From: Candidatus Nitrotoga sp. AM1P
GTDB lineage: Bacteria; Pseudomonadota; Gammaproteobacteria; Burkholderiales; Gallionellaceae
Direction: 5' to 3'
DNA length: 64,000 nucleotides
Assembly: GCF_013168275.1 (NCBI RefSeq)
Contig: NZ_AP019547.1
Span: 2,542,001-2,606,000 of the forward strand
Part shown: one piece after another, positions 30,390 through 40,642 of the stretch
Layout of the letters: every line of letters begins with the position of its first letter
How positions within the stretch are numbered: the stretch's first letter is position 1
Position numbers and translations under genes: made by a program
Notes under the pieces: generated by a model
Database searches by the model: none
The model's input: only the letters and a program-made list of their open reading frames with translations
Told to the model about the DNA's origin: nothing

Positions 30390-30701
30390 ATGAAACAATT
30401 AAAATATTTTATTACTATTTTTACTGCCATCGCATTCATGTCAATTTTAGGTTGTGCGGCTACTACAAAGTCAGAAGGAACAGGAGAATATTTGGATGAT
30501 AGCGTAATTACAACGAAGGTTAAAGCAGCGGTTTTTAATGAGCCTGCTTTGAAATCTACCGAGATAAATGTCGAAACCTATAAAGGTGTCGTTCAATTAA
30601 GCGGCTTTGTCAGTTCTCAGTCCAGTATTGATAGGGCCGAAGAAGTTGCTCGTGGTGTTAAAGGTGTGAAATCTGTCAAGAATGACATGCGAGTTAAGTA
30701 A
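30390..30701 (+). CDS. BON-domain lipoprotein (OsmY-like)
   Basis: 103 residues. Lipoprotein signal with lipobox SILGC (Cys22), so it is anchored to a membrane facing the periplasm. Residues about 35-103 form one BON domain (DDSVITTKVKAAVFNEPAL, YKGVVQLSGFVSS, AEEVARGVKGVKSVKNDM). BON domains bind phospholipid surfaces, and single-BON proteins are often osmotic or envelope stress responsive. AGGAG lies about ten bases before the ATG. It is divergent from the Crp/Fnr-type gene, has a palindromic site between, and is followed by a strong hairpin, so it is monocistronic. Confidence 0.92.
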   Translation: MKQLKYFITIFTAIAFMSILGCAATTKSEGTGEYLDDSVITTKVKAAVFNEPALKSTEINVETYKGVVQLSGFVSSQSSIDRAEEVARGVKGVKSVKNDMRVK

Positions 30702-30706
30702 AGCTG

Positions 30707-30738
30707 ATATGGGAGATTACCAACGTAATCTCCCATAT
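30707..30738. terminator. 14-bp hairpin after the BON gene
   Basis: ATATGGGAGATTAC and its exact complement around a CAAC loop, six bases after the stop codon. There is no T-run, but the stem is strong and well placed to end the BON transcript. Confidence 0.6.
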
Positions 30739-31197
30739 GGCGCCGTTGTTAACTTGAATGTTCATAATTTGTATATCTGCATTAGTTTCTAGAATTTTGC
30801 TCCCTGTGGGTAAGGTATTGGGGGAAATCCGATACGTTTGCCTCTACCTATAAAAATGACGTGTAACTCACAGTGACAGCGAGAAGCGTTTTTTCGCTAG
30901 AACACGGTGAACTACAGATTGCCCAGCTGTGATTGCAGTGCCAGCGGCATTGTAAAACTCAATAATAAATATTCATGTATGGCTTCATTAAATGCAATTT
31001 GTAAATGCATTGTTTCATCTATCGCTAAATCATGAAATTACTATGATTTGTTCAAGTTGAAGGCAGATGTACCTAAGCCAGATAGTTAAATATCGTGGCC
31101 GTTTTGACTTTAAGTTTTGACACTTCGAAATGCCTAAGCCACTACCAATGTTTTGCATTGAACTCATGTTTGTAGGCAGAGTATTTCAAATTGGAGG
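30739..31197. other. Leader region of the glucan synthase gene
   Basis: 459 bp with no supported gene. It contains the second copy (30799-30818) of the GCTMCCTGTGGGTAARRTAT sequence. GGAGG at 31193-31197 is the ribosome site of the next gene. I cannot point to a convincing promoter. Confidence 0.4.
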
Positions 31198-34100
31198 ATG
31201 TTTAACTTGAAGGCTGGAGACACAAGAATTCCTGATTTTTTGCTATCCTCAATTACGTGGTTTCGCAAAATTGGATGGTCGCGAACTCAGCTTCTCGAAG
31301 AGCTACCACTACGATCGGAACTATTTAGCGCCGATCAAATGGAGTTATATGGCAGAACGCTTGCGGCGTCACATACAGTGTCGCCGAAACGCAGTCCGGA
31401 CCAACTTCTGGCACGGCTAGCCGCGAACGAAAGCACACTGATTAGTGTTTGTAATGTTCTGACAGCTTCAGTTAAGGCGAACCATCGGTTGACGCCAGCC
31501 GGAGAATGGCTGTTCGACAATTTTCATCTCCTCGAAGAGCAAATTCGTACTGCCAAGCATCACCTTCCCAAAAATTATAGCCGCGAGTTGCCGTGCCTGG
31601 TACGTGGGTCATCGGCTGGTCTGCCGCGGGTGTATGACATCGCGCTGCAGACTATTTCCCATGGCGATGGTCGAGTCGATACGGAAACGCTTAGTCGATT
31701 TGTGGCAGCCTACCAGTCCGTTACCACGCTCCAGTTGGGCGAATTATGGGCGATTCCGATTATGTTGCGTCTGGCATTAATCGAGAACCTGCGTCGCGTT
31801 GCGGTATACATCGAGATTGGCAGGTTAGAGAGAAACTTGGCCGTCAAATGGGCCGATGAAATGATCAAGGTTGTGGAGACGGATCCCAAGGGCTTGATTT
31901 TGGTCATTGCGGATATGGCACGATCCAATCCGCCAATGACGGCTCCATTTGTTTCGGAATTTGTACGTCGACTACAGGGGCAGAGCCCTGCTTTGGCATT
32001 GCCGTTGAAGTGGATTGAACAAAGTCTTGCCGAATCAAATCGCACGATTGAGGAGTTGGTGCAGTCCGGCAATCAGCAACAGGCGACTGATCAGGTTTCG
32101 ATCTCTAACAGCATCGGCAGCTTGCGCATGCTTGGAGCCGTCGATTGGCGCGATTTCACTGAAGCCGCTAGTTCAATCGAAACGATCTTGCGGGAGGATC
32201 CAGGGGGGGGGTATGGCCGTATGGATTTTACCACCCGTGATCGCTACCGTCATGTCGTGGAACGACTGGCCAAGGGCGGTGCTTCGTCAGAAGTGGAGGT
32301 AGCTCAAACGACGCTTCGGCTGGCTCGAGAAGGTGCGGCAATAGGGAGGGGCGACGAGACTGCGGCTCATGTCGGATTTCATTTGATCGGTAAAGGATTG
32401 CCGAATCTGGAGCGAGCGGTGCAGGCACGCCTCTCTATCTTTGAGAAGTTAAGTCGGATAAACCGCCGGTTTGCGCTTTTCTTTTATCTCAGTGCGATTA
32501 CGCTAATCACGTTGTTCCTGACTAGCAGTTTCGTGATTAAAGCTTATGGGGATGGTGTGCGCGATTGGTTACTGGGCGCAGTCTATGTGCTGTCGTTGCT
32601 TGCAACAAGCCAATTGGCCGTTGCGCTGGTGAATTGGGTGACTCAGTTGTTAGTGACACCCCATCCCATGCCCCGTATGGACTTCTCCACCGGAATTCCG
32701 CCAGCGTTTCATACATTGGTAGTGGTTCCAACCATGCTCACAAATGCTGCCGATGTTTTGAATTTGGTCGAAGCGCTTGAAGTGCGATTTCTCGCCAATC
32801 GTGACAGTAATCTGGATTTCGGCCTGTTGACCGATTTTCGGGATGCGAAGCAGGAAAATCTCCCGGAGGACGAGGCGCTTTTGCAAATCGCAAGAGCTAG
32901 TATCGAGGAGCTAAATAAAAAGTATGGCGATGCCTCCCGTAACGATGCGGATGAAACCGCGGCTTTAATCGGGGATGGTGTTCAAAACGGAGGCCGATTC
33001 TTCCTGTTTCATCGCCCGCGTCGTTGGAATCCGCAGGAGGGAATGTGGATGGGTTTCGAACGCAAGCGCGGAAAACTTGCGGATTTGAATGCGCTTTTGC
33101 GTGGGCGAGCGGGTAATGCGTTCTCGCTCATTGTGGGTAATACAGCATTATTGTCGGAAATAAAGTACGTCATTACGCTCGATACTGACACGCAATTGCC
33201 GCGTGATTCAGCCCGGCAATTTGTTGGTGCGATGGCGCATCCGCTGAATATCCCAAGGTTCGGCAAAACAGGCCAAGCCAATGATCAAAATACAATTGTT
33301 ACAGATGGCTATGGTATTTTGCAGCCGCGTGTTGATGTAAGTTTGCCCGGATCAAATCGCTCGCAATACGCGCAACTATTTAGCGGCGAGATGGGTATTG
33401 ATCCGTACACTCGGACGGTTTCTGATGTTTATCAAGATCTGTTTGGTGAGGGTTCATTCATCGGCAAAGGAATTTACGACGTCGATGCTTTCGAGCGAGC
33501 GCTCGCAGGGCGTTTTCCGAACAATCGAATTCTTAGTCATGATCTTTTGGAAGGATCTTATGCCCGCGCAGGCCTACTTAGCGACGTACAGTTATATGAG
33601 GAATTTCCTGTCCGCTACAACGCGGACGTAAGCCGCCGTCATCGCTGGATACGTGGAGACTGGCAAATTGCGAGTTGGCTATTATCGCGTACACCTGGCC
33701 CTGACGGGAGCTATCACCGCAATCCACTATCGGCACTGGCGCAGTGGAAACTGTTCGATAATCTCCGGCGAAGTCTGGTTCCGACGGCACTGGCGTTATT
33801 GCTAATATTGGGGTGGGTGGCGCTGCCGCATGCATGGTTCTGGACATTGGCGGTAATCAGTATCGTCGTTACGCCCATAGTGATTGCCGCTCTCTTTGAT
33901 TTGTTGCGAAAACCGCGTGAAGTGTTACTGCGTCAGCATTTGATTGCTGCGATGCGTGGGGCAGGTCGGCAATTCGGTCAGGTTCTATTTTCGCTGGCGT
34001 GTCTGCCCTATGAGGTCTATTTCAGTCTTGACGCGATCTTGCGCACGATTGTGCGATTGACGGTCACTCATCAGCGACTTCTCGAATGGAGTCCGTCGCG

Positions 34101-37100
34101 CGAGGTCGAACGTGAACCCAAACAAGCCATTCCATCCTCCAGCTACATGGGCCTTGGGGCTTCCTACCGGTTGATGTGGATCGCACCCACTGTTGCCGTC
34201 ATGATGATGATTATTTTGGCGATCAACATGCCAGTGGCACTAATCGTTGCGCTCCCAGTGTTGTTGCTATGGGCGGCCTCTCCGGCCATCACCTGGTGGA
34301 TAAGTCGACCGCTGGAACGTCGAAATGCAGAGTTGAAAATCGATCAAATTCTTTTTCTGCGTCAGATTACGCGTCGTACGTGGGCATTTTTCGAGACTTT
34401 TGTCGGCGCGGAAGACAATTGGCTGCCGCCCGATAATTTTCAGGAACACCCTGTTGCGACAATCGCACATCGCACTTCACCGACTAACATCGGTTTGGCG
34501 CTGCTGGCTAATATCACTGCGTACGATTTTGGCTACATTGGAGCGGGCCAACTCATAGAGCGTACGGCAAATACATTGAAAACCATGGAAGCCCTGGAAC
34601 GGCACCGAGGGCATTTTTACAATTGGTATGACACCCTGTCGCTGAAGCCATTGTCGCGGTATGTTTCTACCGTGGACAGTGGGAATTTGGCAGCCCATTT
34701 GCTGACCTTGCGCGTGGCATTGGTGGAGATTCCCGATGCTCCGATTATCGGAAGGAGATTGTTCACGGGGCTGGGGGACACGTGGCGGATTGTCGTTGAG
34801 ACGGCGAGTGGCGCCGCGGCAACTCCTCTGGCGCAATTTGAAAAAACTCTTAAAGCGGCGGCTGTAGCTCATCCGCTTACATTGGGGAGCGTTCGAGTGT
34901 ATCTGGAGAGCTTGCTTACTTACGCGCGTGACGTGGTCAATCAACTCACCAAAAGCACAGTAAATCTTTCTCTCTATGAAAGTGCCGAATGGGCACAGGC
35001 GCTGGTCAGACAATGCGAAGGCGCTCTCGCTGATCTGGCTTTCCATATACCTTCGTTGCTGTCGAATACCTCGTCCGAGATGCACAATTTGGCGCTTACC
35101 GCAAAAATTCCATCATTGCGTCAACTTGCAAGTGAGGGTCATGACCGCGCACGAGAGCAGATAGAAACACTTGAATATCTTGCGCGGAAATCATGCGAGT
35201 TTGCGCAAATGGAATATGGATTCCTGTACAACCACGCAAGACGTTTACTCTCAATCGGATATAACGTGGGTGAGCGTCGATTAGACGCCAGTTACTATGA
35301 TCTGCTTGCCTCAGAAGCCAGGTTGTGCAATTTCGTCGCGATTGCTCAAGGTGAATTGCCACAGGAGAGCTGGTTTGCGCTTGGCCGGATGTTGACGACT
35401 GCCGGAGGGAAACCGCTTCTATTATCGTGGAGTGGCTCGATGTTTGAGTATCTCATGCCGTTGCTGGTGATGCCGACCTACGACAATACTCTGCTTGATC
35501 AGACATACAAGGCAGCGGTTAATCGGCAAATCGAGTATGGCAATCAGCGCGGCGTGCCTTGGGGTATGTCGGAATCCGGGTACAACGCCGTCGACATTCA
35601 TTTGAATTATCAGTATCGAGCATTCGGCGTACCGGGACTAGGGCTGAAACGTGGCCTCGGCGATGATCTTGTCATTGCGCCGTATGCCTCGGTAATGGCC
35701 TTGATGGTTGCCCCTGAAAAAGCGTGTTTGAATCTTCAAAAACTCGCCGCTGAAGGTATCGTTGGCAAATTCGGGTTTTACGAAGCGATTGATTACACGC
35801 CGTCGCGAGTACGACGAGGTGAAACTCGGGCCGTGGTGCGCTCATTTATGGCTCATCATTTAGGAATGAGCATACTTTCCCTGGCCTATTTGCTGCTGGA
35901 TCGTCCTATGCAGCGGAGATTTGAATCAGATCCTTTATTTCAGGCGACAATGTTATTGCTTCAGGAACGGATTCCTCAGGCTAAAGTCTTCCCGTTGCGC
36001 TCAGCCGAGCTTCCTGAAATCCACGTGACTGAGGAAGTCGCGGAGATGCCGATACGCATACTTAAAAATCCCAACACGCCGATTCCAGAAGTGCAATTAC
36101 TGTCGAATGGTCGCTATCACGTCATGGTCACCAATGCGGGCGGAGGAAGCAGTCGTTGGAAGGATCTTGCCGTTACTCGCTGGCGCGAAGACAAGACATG
36201 TGACAATTGGGGCAATTTTTGTTATTTGCGCGATGTGTCGAGCGGCGAATTTTGGTCAACTACCTATCAGCCCACACAAAAACCATCGAAGCGATATGAA
36301 GTAGTTTTTTCTGAAGGGCGGGTCGAGTTCCGTCGTCGCGACCATGATTTTGATACGCATACCGAGATTACGGTTTCGCCGGAAGATGATATCGAGCTGC
36401 GTCGTGTCCGCATCACCAACCGTGCATGGATACGTCAAACGATCGAGATCACCACGTATGCTGAAGTCGTGCTCGCTACGCCAGCGGCCGATGCTCAGGC
36501 ACCGGCCTTCGGCAATCTTTTTGTGCAGACTGAGATATTGCCCGAACGGCATGCGATCGTCTGTCACCGGCGGCCGCGCTCGCAGAGCGATCAGACTCCG
36601 TTGATGTTCCACTTGATGACCGCACATGGGGCTACCGTTGATACCGTCTCTTATGAGACGGATCGCATGCGTTTTGTCGGACGTGGAAATACAGTTGCCG
36701 CTCCTTATGCGATGACTGATTCGGCGTCACTTTCGGGTAGCGCCGGCTCGGTTCTAGATCCAATCGTGGCGATTCGGCAACGCTTGTCCATAGGTCCTGG
36801 GGAATGCGCTACGATCGACATCGTCACCGGGGTCGGCGATTCTCATCAAGCCGTATTAAATTTGATCGATAAATATCAGGATCATCGCTTGGCAGATCGT
36901 GTTTTCGACCTGGCGCGAACCCACAGCCTTGTGATGTTGCGACAACTCAATGCGAGCGAGGCCGATGCACAATTATTTTGCCGTCTGGCCGGTTCGGTGC
37001 TCTTTGCCAATGCTTCATTGCGTGCCGATAGCAGCGTGCTGCGCAACAATCAGCGTGGTCAATCGGGCCTGTGGGGGTACGCCATTTCCGGCGACCTCCC

Positions 37101-39927
37101 AATTGTGCTGGTACAGATTGGCGATCCGGCCAACATTGATTTAGTGCGAAAAGTGGTGGCAGCGCATGCATATTGGCGTCTTAAAGGTCTGGCGGTCGAT
37201 CTGATAATCTGGAATGAAGATCACTCCGGTTACCGGCAAATATTGCAAGAACAGGTAATGGGACTCGTCTCCAGTAGTGTCGAGGCACACATGCTCGATT
37301 GTCCGGGAGGCATCTTCATTCATCGCGGCGAGCAGATAGCGCCAGAGGATCGGATATTGCTGCAAACAGTCTCACGCGCGATCATCGTTGATAGCAAGGG
37401 TAGTCTGGCAGACCAGGTTGCCCGTCGTATTCCTGCGGAATTGCCCGTGGTACTTACTGGATCGGCGCCGATCCGGCGTTCTGATTCCAAGCGAATGGTT
37501 GAGTTGCCGCGCCGTCGGCTGCTCTTTGATAATGGTCTCGGCGGTTTTTCCGAGGACGGTCGCGAATATGTTATCACCACCGGAGTTGGTCAAATGACCC
37601 CGGCACCGTGGTCAAATGTGCTGGCTAACCCGCACTTTGGAACGGTGATTTCTGAAAGTGGTCAAGCCTATACTTGGGGCGAAAATGCGCACGAATTCCG
37701 CCTGACACCTTGGCGCAATGATCCGGTGAGTGATGGCGGGGGAGAGGCTTTTTATCTTCGCGACGAAGAGAGTGGCTCTTTCTGGTCGCCAACCCCCTTA
37801 CCAAAATGCGGCGTTACGCCGTACATTACACGGCACGGGTTCGGTTATAGCGTCTTTGAACATAGCGAGAGCGGCATTCATTCGGAGCTATGGATATTCG
37901 TTGCATTGGATGCATCAGTTAAATTCACGATGCTGAAAGTTCGTAATGATTCCGCACGGCCACGCCAGCTTTCTGTGACCGGGTACACTGAATGGGTGTT
38001 GGGCGATCTGCGGGAGAAAACCGGCATGCACGTGATCACCGCGATCGATCCCAAGAGCGGAGTGCTGCTCGCACGCAATCCCTATAACAACGATTTTGCA
38101 GGCCGGGTTGCTTTCTTTGATACCGACGATGCCACGCGTAGCGTGACGGGTGATCGAACCGAGTTCATTGGCCGTAATGGCGGACTCAAAAACCCCGCGG
38201 CAATGGCGTGGGCGGAACTTTCGGGTCGAGTTGGTCCGGCGCTGGATCCCTGCGGTGCACTCAGGGTATCTTTCGAGCTGGATGCGGGCCAGACGCATGA
38301 GACTGTTTTCCGTCTCGGTCTTGGCCGGGATGCTGATGATGCCCAGACGCTGGTGCGACGTTTCCGCGGTTCGATTGCGGCGCATAATGCATTAGAGAAA
38401 GTACAGCATTACTGGCAGCGGACGCTGGGTGCCGTTCAGGTGCAAACCCCCGACCCGTCCATTAATCTACTGACGAACGGTTGGCTCGTATACCAGATTT
38501 TGGCTTGTCGTATGTGGGGGCGCAGCGGTTATTATCAGTCGGGAGGAGCTTTTGGCTTCCGTGATCAGTTGCAGGATGCGATGGCGCTCGTCCATGCTGA
38601 ACCTGTTCTGGTGCGCGAGCATTTGCTTCGTTGTGCAGCGCGTCAATTCATTGAAGGTGACGTCCAGCATTGGTGGCACCCTCCAATGGGCCGTGGTGTG
38701 CGCACGCGCTGTTCAGATGATTATCTCTGGCTGCCTTTGGTAACGTGTCGTTACATAGCTGCTACCGGTGATATGGGTGTGCTGGATGAATCCGTGTCAT
38801 TCCTTGAGGGTCGTTTGGTCCACGCTGACGAAGATTCATATTACGACTTGCCTGTCCATTCCGAACAGGCCGCGAGTTTGTACGAGCATTGCGTGCGCGC
38901 TATCGTTTACGGCTTGCGATTCGGCGAACATGGCCTCCCGCTGATGGGTGCCGGCGACTGGAACGACGGAATGAATCTGGTCGGTATCCACGGCAAGGGC
39001 GAAAGCATCTGGCTAGCTTTCTTCTTGTATGACGTACTCATTAAGTTTGTCGATGTCGCTGTCAAGTTTGGCGATACGACTTTTGTTGAGCGCTGCGAAA
39101 CAGAAGCCGCTCGACTGCGTCAAAATATTGAGCTGCACGGCTGGGATGGTCAATGGTATCTCCGTGCTTTCTTTGATGATGGCAGCCCGTTGGGTTCTTC
39201 CTCCAATTCTGAATGCCGGATTGATTCGATTGCACAAAGCTGGTCTGTGCTGTCCGGCGCAGGCGCCGACACACGTCAACAACAAGCCATGGAAGCGGTG
39301 AGCGAGCATTTGGTACGACGGGATGCCGGGATTATTCAACTGCTTGATCCGCCTTTCGACCAATCGCCATTAAATCCCGGCTACATCAAAGGTTATGTCC
39401 CCGGTGTACGGGAAAATGGTGGGCAGTATACACATGCGGCCATCTGGGCGACGATGGCGTTCGCCAAATTAGGAGATCGCCAGCGTGCGTGGGAACTATT
39501 GGCGATGATCAACCCAGTGAACCATGCGCAAACGTCAGAGACGGTGGCGGTATACAAGACGGAACCGTATGTTGTCGCAGCCGATGTATATGCCGTTTCA
39601 CCACACACCGGCCGAGGCGGATGGTCATGGTATACAGGATCTGCCGGCTGGCTGTATCGATTGATCCTGGAAACGCTTCTGGGCTTAACGCTGGAGGTGG
39701 ACAAACTGCGTTTCGCACCATGTCTCCCCGCGGCTTGGAAGACATTCACGGTGAATTACCGCTACCGAGAGACGGATTATCACATCACCATCGTTCAGAT
39801 CGACGATACAGACAATGCGCCAAGTGTGACTATCGACGGCGTTGCACAGCACGATTTGGTTATTGCTCTGGTTAACGATGGTGAGTCACATACTGTTGAG
39901 GTACGGTTAGGGGGTGTTCGCGCATAA
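31198..39927 (+). CDS. ndvB: Cyclic beta-1,2-glucan synthase (NdvB/ChvB type)
   Basis: A giant inner-membrane enzyme of 2909 residues, about the length of rhizobial NdvB/ChvB (about 2820-2830). It builds cyclic beta-1,2-glucan from UDP-glucose for the periplasm, a function tied to low-osmolarity adaptation and host interaction. Layout: N-terminal region; TM segments near 424-480; GT84 glycosyltransferase with the DTDTQLPRDS acidic motif (662-671); TM clusters near 861-900 and 987-1035; glycoamylase-like DUF3131 region (about 1045-1540); and two carbohydrate-binding and GH94 phosphorylase-like parts ending in GAGDWNDGMN (catalytic Asp, about 2585) for chain-length control. GGAGG directly abuts the ATG at 31198, so translation may really begin at TTG 31207, nine bases after it. 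Confidence 0.95.
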   Translation: MFNLKAGDTRIPDFLLSSITWFRKIGWSRTQLLEELPLRSELFSADQMELYGRTLAASHTVSPKRSPDQLLARLAANESTLISVCNVLTASVKANHRLTPAGEWLFDNFHLLEEQIRTAKHHLPKNYSRELPCLVRGSSAGLPRVYDIALQTISHGDGRVDTETLSRFVAAYQSVTTLQLGELWAIPIMLRLALIENLRRVAVYIEIGRLERNLAVKWADEMIKVVETDPKGLILVIADMARSNPPMTAPFVSEFVRRLQGQSPALALPLKWIEQSLAESNRTIEELVQSGNQQQATDQVSISNSIGSLRMLGAVDWRDFTEAASSIETILREDPGGGYGRMDFTTRDRYRHVVERLAKGGASSEVEVAQTTLRLAREGAAIGRGDETAAHVGFHLIGKGLPNLERAVQARLSIFEKLSRINRRFALFFYLSAITLITLFLTSSFVIKAYGDGVRDWLLGAVYVLSLLATSQLAVALVNWVTQLLVTPHPMPRMDFSTGIPPAFHTLVVVPTMLTNAADVLNLVEALEVRFLANRDSNLDFGLLTDFRDAKQENLPEDEALLQIARASIEELNKKYGDASRNDADETAALIGDGVQNGGRFFLFHRPRRWNPQEGMWMGFERKRGKLADLNALLRGRAGNAFSLIVGNTALLSEIKYVITLDTDTQLPRDSARQFVGAMAHPLNIPRFGKTGQANDQNTIVTDGYGILQPRVDVSLPGSNRSQYAQLFSGEMGIDPYTRTVSDVYQDLFGEGSFIGKGIYDVDAFERALAGRFPNNRILSHDLLEGSYARAGLLSDVQLYEEFPVRYNADVSRRHRWIRGDWQIASWLLSRTPGPDGSYHRNPLSALAQWKLFDNLRRSLVPTALALLLILGWVALPHAWFWTLAVISIVVTPIVIAALFDLLRKPREVLLRQHLIAAMRGAGRQFGQVLFSLACLPYEVYFSLDAILRTIVRLTVTHQRLLEWSPSREVEREPKQAIPSSSYMGLGASYRLMWIAPTVAVMMMIILAINMPVALIVALPVLLLWAASPAITWWISRPLERRNAELKIDQILFLRQITRRTWAFFETFVGAEDNWLPPDNFQEHPVATIAHRTSPTNIGLALLANITAYDFGYIGAGQLIERTANTLKTMEALERHRGHFYNWYDTLSLKPLSRYVSTVDSGNLAAHLLTLRVALVEIPDAPIIGRRLFTGLGDTWRIVVETASGAAATPLAQFEKTLKAAAVAHPLTLGSVRVYLESLLTYARDVVNQLTKSTVNLSLYESAEWAQALVRQCEGALADLAFHIPSLLSNTSSEMHNLALTAKIPSLRQLASEGHDRAREQIETLEYLARKSCEFAQMEYGFLYNHARRLLSIGYNVGERRLDASYYDLLASEARLCNFVAIAQGELPQESWFALGRMLTTAGGKPLLLSWSGSMFEYLMPLLVMPTYDNTLLDQTYKAAVNRQIEYGNQRGVPWGMSESGYNAVDIHLNYQYRAFGVPGLGLKRGLGDDLVIAPYASVMALMVAPEKACLNLQKLAAEGIVGKFGFYEAIDYTPSRVRRGETRAVVRSFMAHHLGMSILSLAYLLLDRPMQRRFESDPLFQATMLLLQERIPQAKVFPLRSAELPEIHVTEEVAEMPIRILKNPNTPIPEVQLLSNGRYHVMVTNAGGGSSRWKDLAVTRWREDKTCDNWGNFCYLRDVSSGEFWSTTYQPTQKPSKRYEVVFSEGRVEFRRRDHDFDTHTEITVSPEDDIELRRVRITNRAWIRQTIEITTYAEVVLATPAADAQAPAFGNLFVQTEILPERHAIVCHRRPRSQSDQTPLMFHLMTAHGATVDTVSYETDRMRFVGRGNTVAAPYAMTDSASLSGSAGSVLDPIVAIRQRLSIGPGECATIDIVTGVGDSHQAVLNLIDKYQDHRLADRVFDLARTHSLVMLRQLNASEADAQLFCRLAGSVLFANASLRADSSVLRNNQRGQSGLWGYAISGDLPIVLVQIGDPANIDLVRKVVAAHAYWRLKGLAVDLIIWNEDHSGYRQILQEQVMGLVSSSVEAHMLDCPGGIFIHRGEQIAPEDRILLQTVSRAIIVDSKGSLADQVARRIPAELPVVLTGSAPIRRSDSKRMVELPRRRLLFDNGLGGFSEDGREYVITTGVGQMTPAPWSNVLANPHFGTVISESGQAYTWGENAHEFRLTPWRNDPVSDGGGEAFYLRDEESGSFWSPTPLPKCGVTPYITRHGFGYSVFEHSESGIHSELWIFVALDASVKFTMLKVRNDSARPRQLSVTGYTEWVLGDLREKTGMHVITAIDPKSGVLLARNPYNNDFAGRVAFFDTDDATRSVTGDRTEFIGRNGGLKNPAAMAWAELSGRVGPALDPCGALRVSFELDAGQTHETVFRLGLGRDADDAQTLVRRFRGSIAAHNALEKVQHYWQRTLGAVQVQTPDPSINLLTNGWLVYQILACRMWGRSGYYQSGGAFGFRDQLQDAMALVHAEPVLVREHLLRCAARQFIEGDVQHWWHPPMGRGVRTRCSDDYLWLPLVTCRYIAATGDMGVLDESVSFLEGRLVHADEDSYYDLPVHSEQAASLYEHCVRAIVYGLRFGEHGLPLMGAGDWNDGMNLVGIHGKGESIWLAFFLYDVLIKFVDVAVKFGDTTFVERCETEAARLRQNIELHGWDGQWYLRAFFDDGSPLGSSSNSECRIDSIAQSWSVLSGAGADTRQQQAMEAVSEHLVRRDAGIIQLLDPPFDQSPLNPGYIKGYVPGVRENGGQYTHAAIWATMAFAKLGDRQRAWELLAMINPVNHAQTSETVAVYKTEPYVVAADVYAVSPHTGRGGWSWYTGSAGWLYRLILETLLGLTLEVDKLRFAPCLPAAWKTFTVNYRYRETDYHITIVQIDDTDNAPSVTIDGVAQHDLVIALVNDGESHTVEVRLGGVRA

Positions 39928-40025
39928 AATATGCTTGCGGTTAGCGCCTTTTACCGAGACTTTTTCCTTTAGCACGAACTATGCCTTTGGCTTTTTGCTG
40001 ATACACGTCATGCATTTTACGGTTG

Positions 40026-40481
40026 CCACCAAATAACCAGCAATGACTGCGGCGACGATCGCGGCTGCGATTGCTGGTGTGTGTCTTTTCTTAGCCGGGT
40101 TGATCTCTGATTATTACGACAATAAGTGTGCTTACACTCGAATTCCTGCTCGTTTAAAACAATTCCGTTGGTTGCGGAAATTATTAGGGGAGCACCGACT
40201 TGATCGCTTTGTGGCTTATATTGGCTTGATTTTATGGTGAGTTGGCAGCTAGTGGCCATTTCTCTGTTAGGCATCGCGCTGATCGGGATAGTTAATCTTG
40301 CGGTGAGTTTGGCTTGGCTCTTTATGTCGCGATGAAGGCGCGCCAAGTACGTTTCAATCGTATTGGCGAATTGTTTCGGATGCTGGGAGCTCGCTTTATG
40401 AGCAATCCACGTGAATTTTTTTCCTTCCAGAAACGGAGTTGTACTACAAAATTTGGCACCTTGAACAAAATAAGGCCGTAA
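40026..40481 (+). pseudogene. Decayed C-terminal remnant of a Gcr-type site-specific recombinase
   Basis: Three pieces in three frames read in order like the C-terminus of the betaproteobacterial Gcr-type (COG4389) membrane-linked recombinase family. Piece 1 (40043-40237) has IAGVCLFLAGLISDYYDN, then the basic RIPARLKQFRWLRKLLGEHR. Piece 2 (40237-40332) has SLLGIALIGIVNLAVSLAW. Piece 3 (40332-40478) has MKARQVRFNRIGELFRMLG and MSNPREFFSF. The stretch normally joining pieces 1 and 2 (about 60-70 residues) is missing, and stops separate each piece. The first 500 or more residues are gone, and the space up to ndvB holds only debris. The family match is from memory of its pattern. Confidence 0.6.
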
Positions 40482-40642
40482 AGTGGGAAGAAATGATAGG
40501 AAGAAAGCGTTGGCTGACCCTGTCATGCGCGTGGAATGATTGATGACCGTGTTAAGAGAGCAGTGGCAGAAATTTTATCGGGCATCGTTTTATTGCAATA
40601 AAACACCATGATTCAGTACCGTGATTATTAACGCAGGTTCAC

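Noticed and set aside
34477..35085. 202-codon minus-strand frame inside the glucan synthase gene
   Set aside because: Antisense to an intact, motif-bearing reading frame; composition is like that of other shadows.
40017..40526. 169-codon minus-strand frame over the recombinase relic
   Set aside because: The plus strand carries three collinear recombinase-like pieces. The minus-strand peptide shows no pattern, so it is by-product of decayed DNA.
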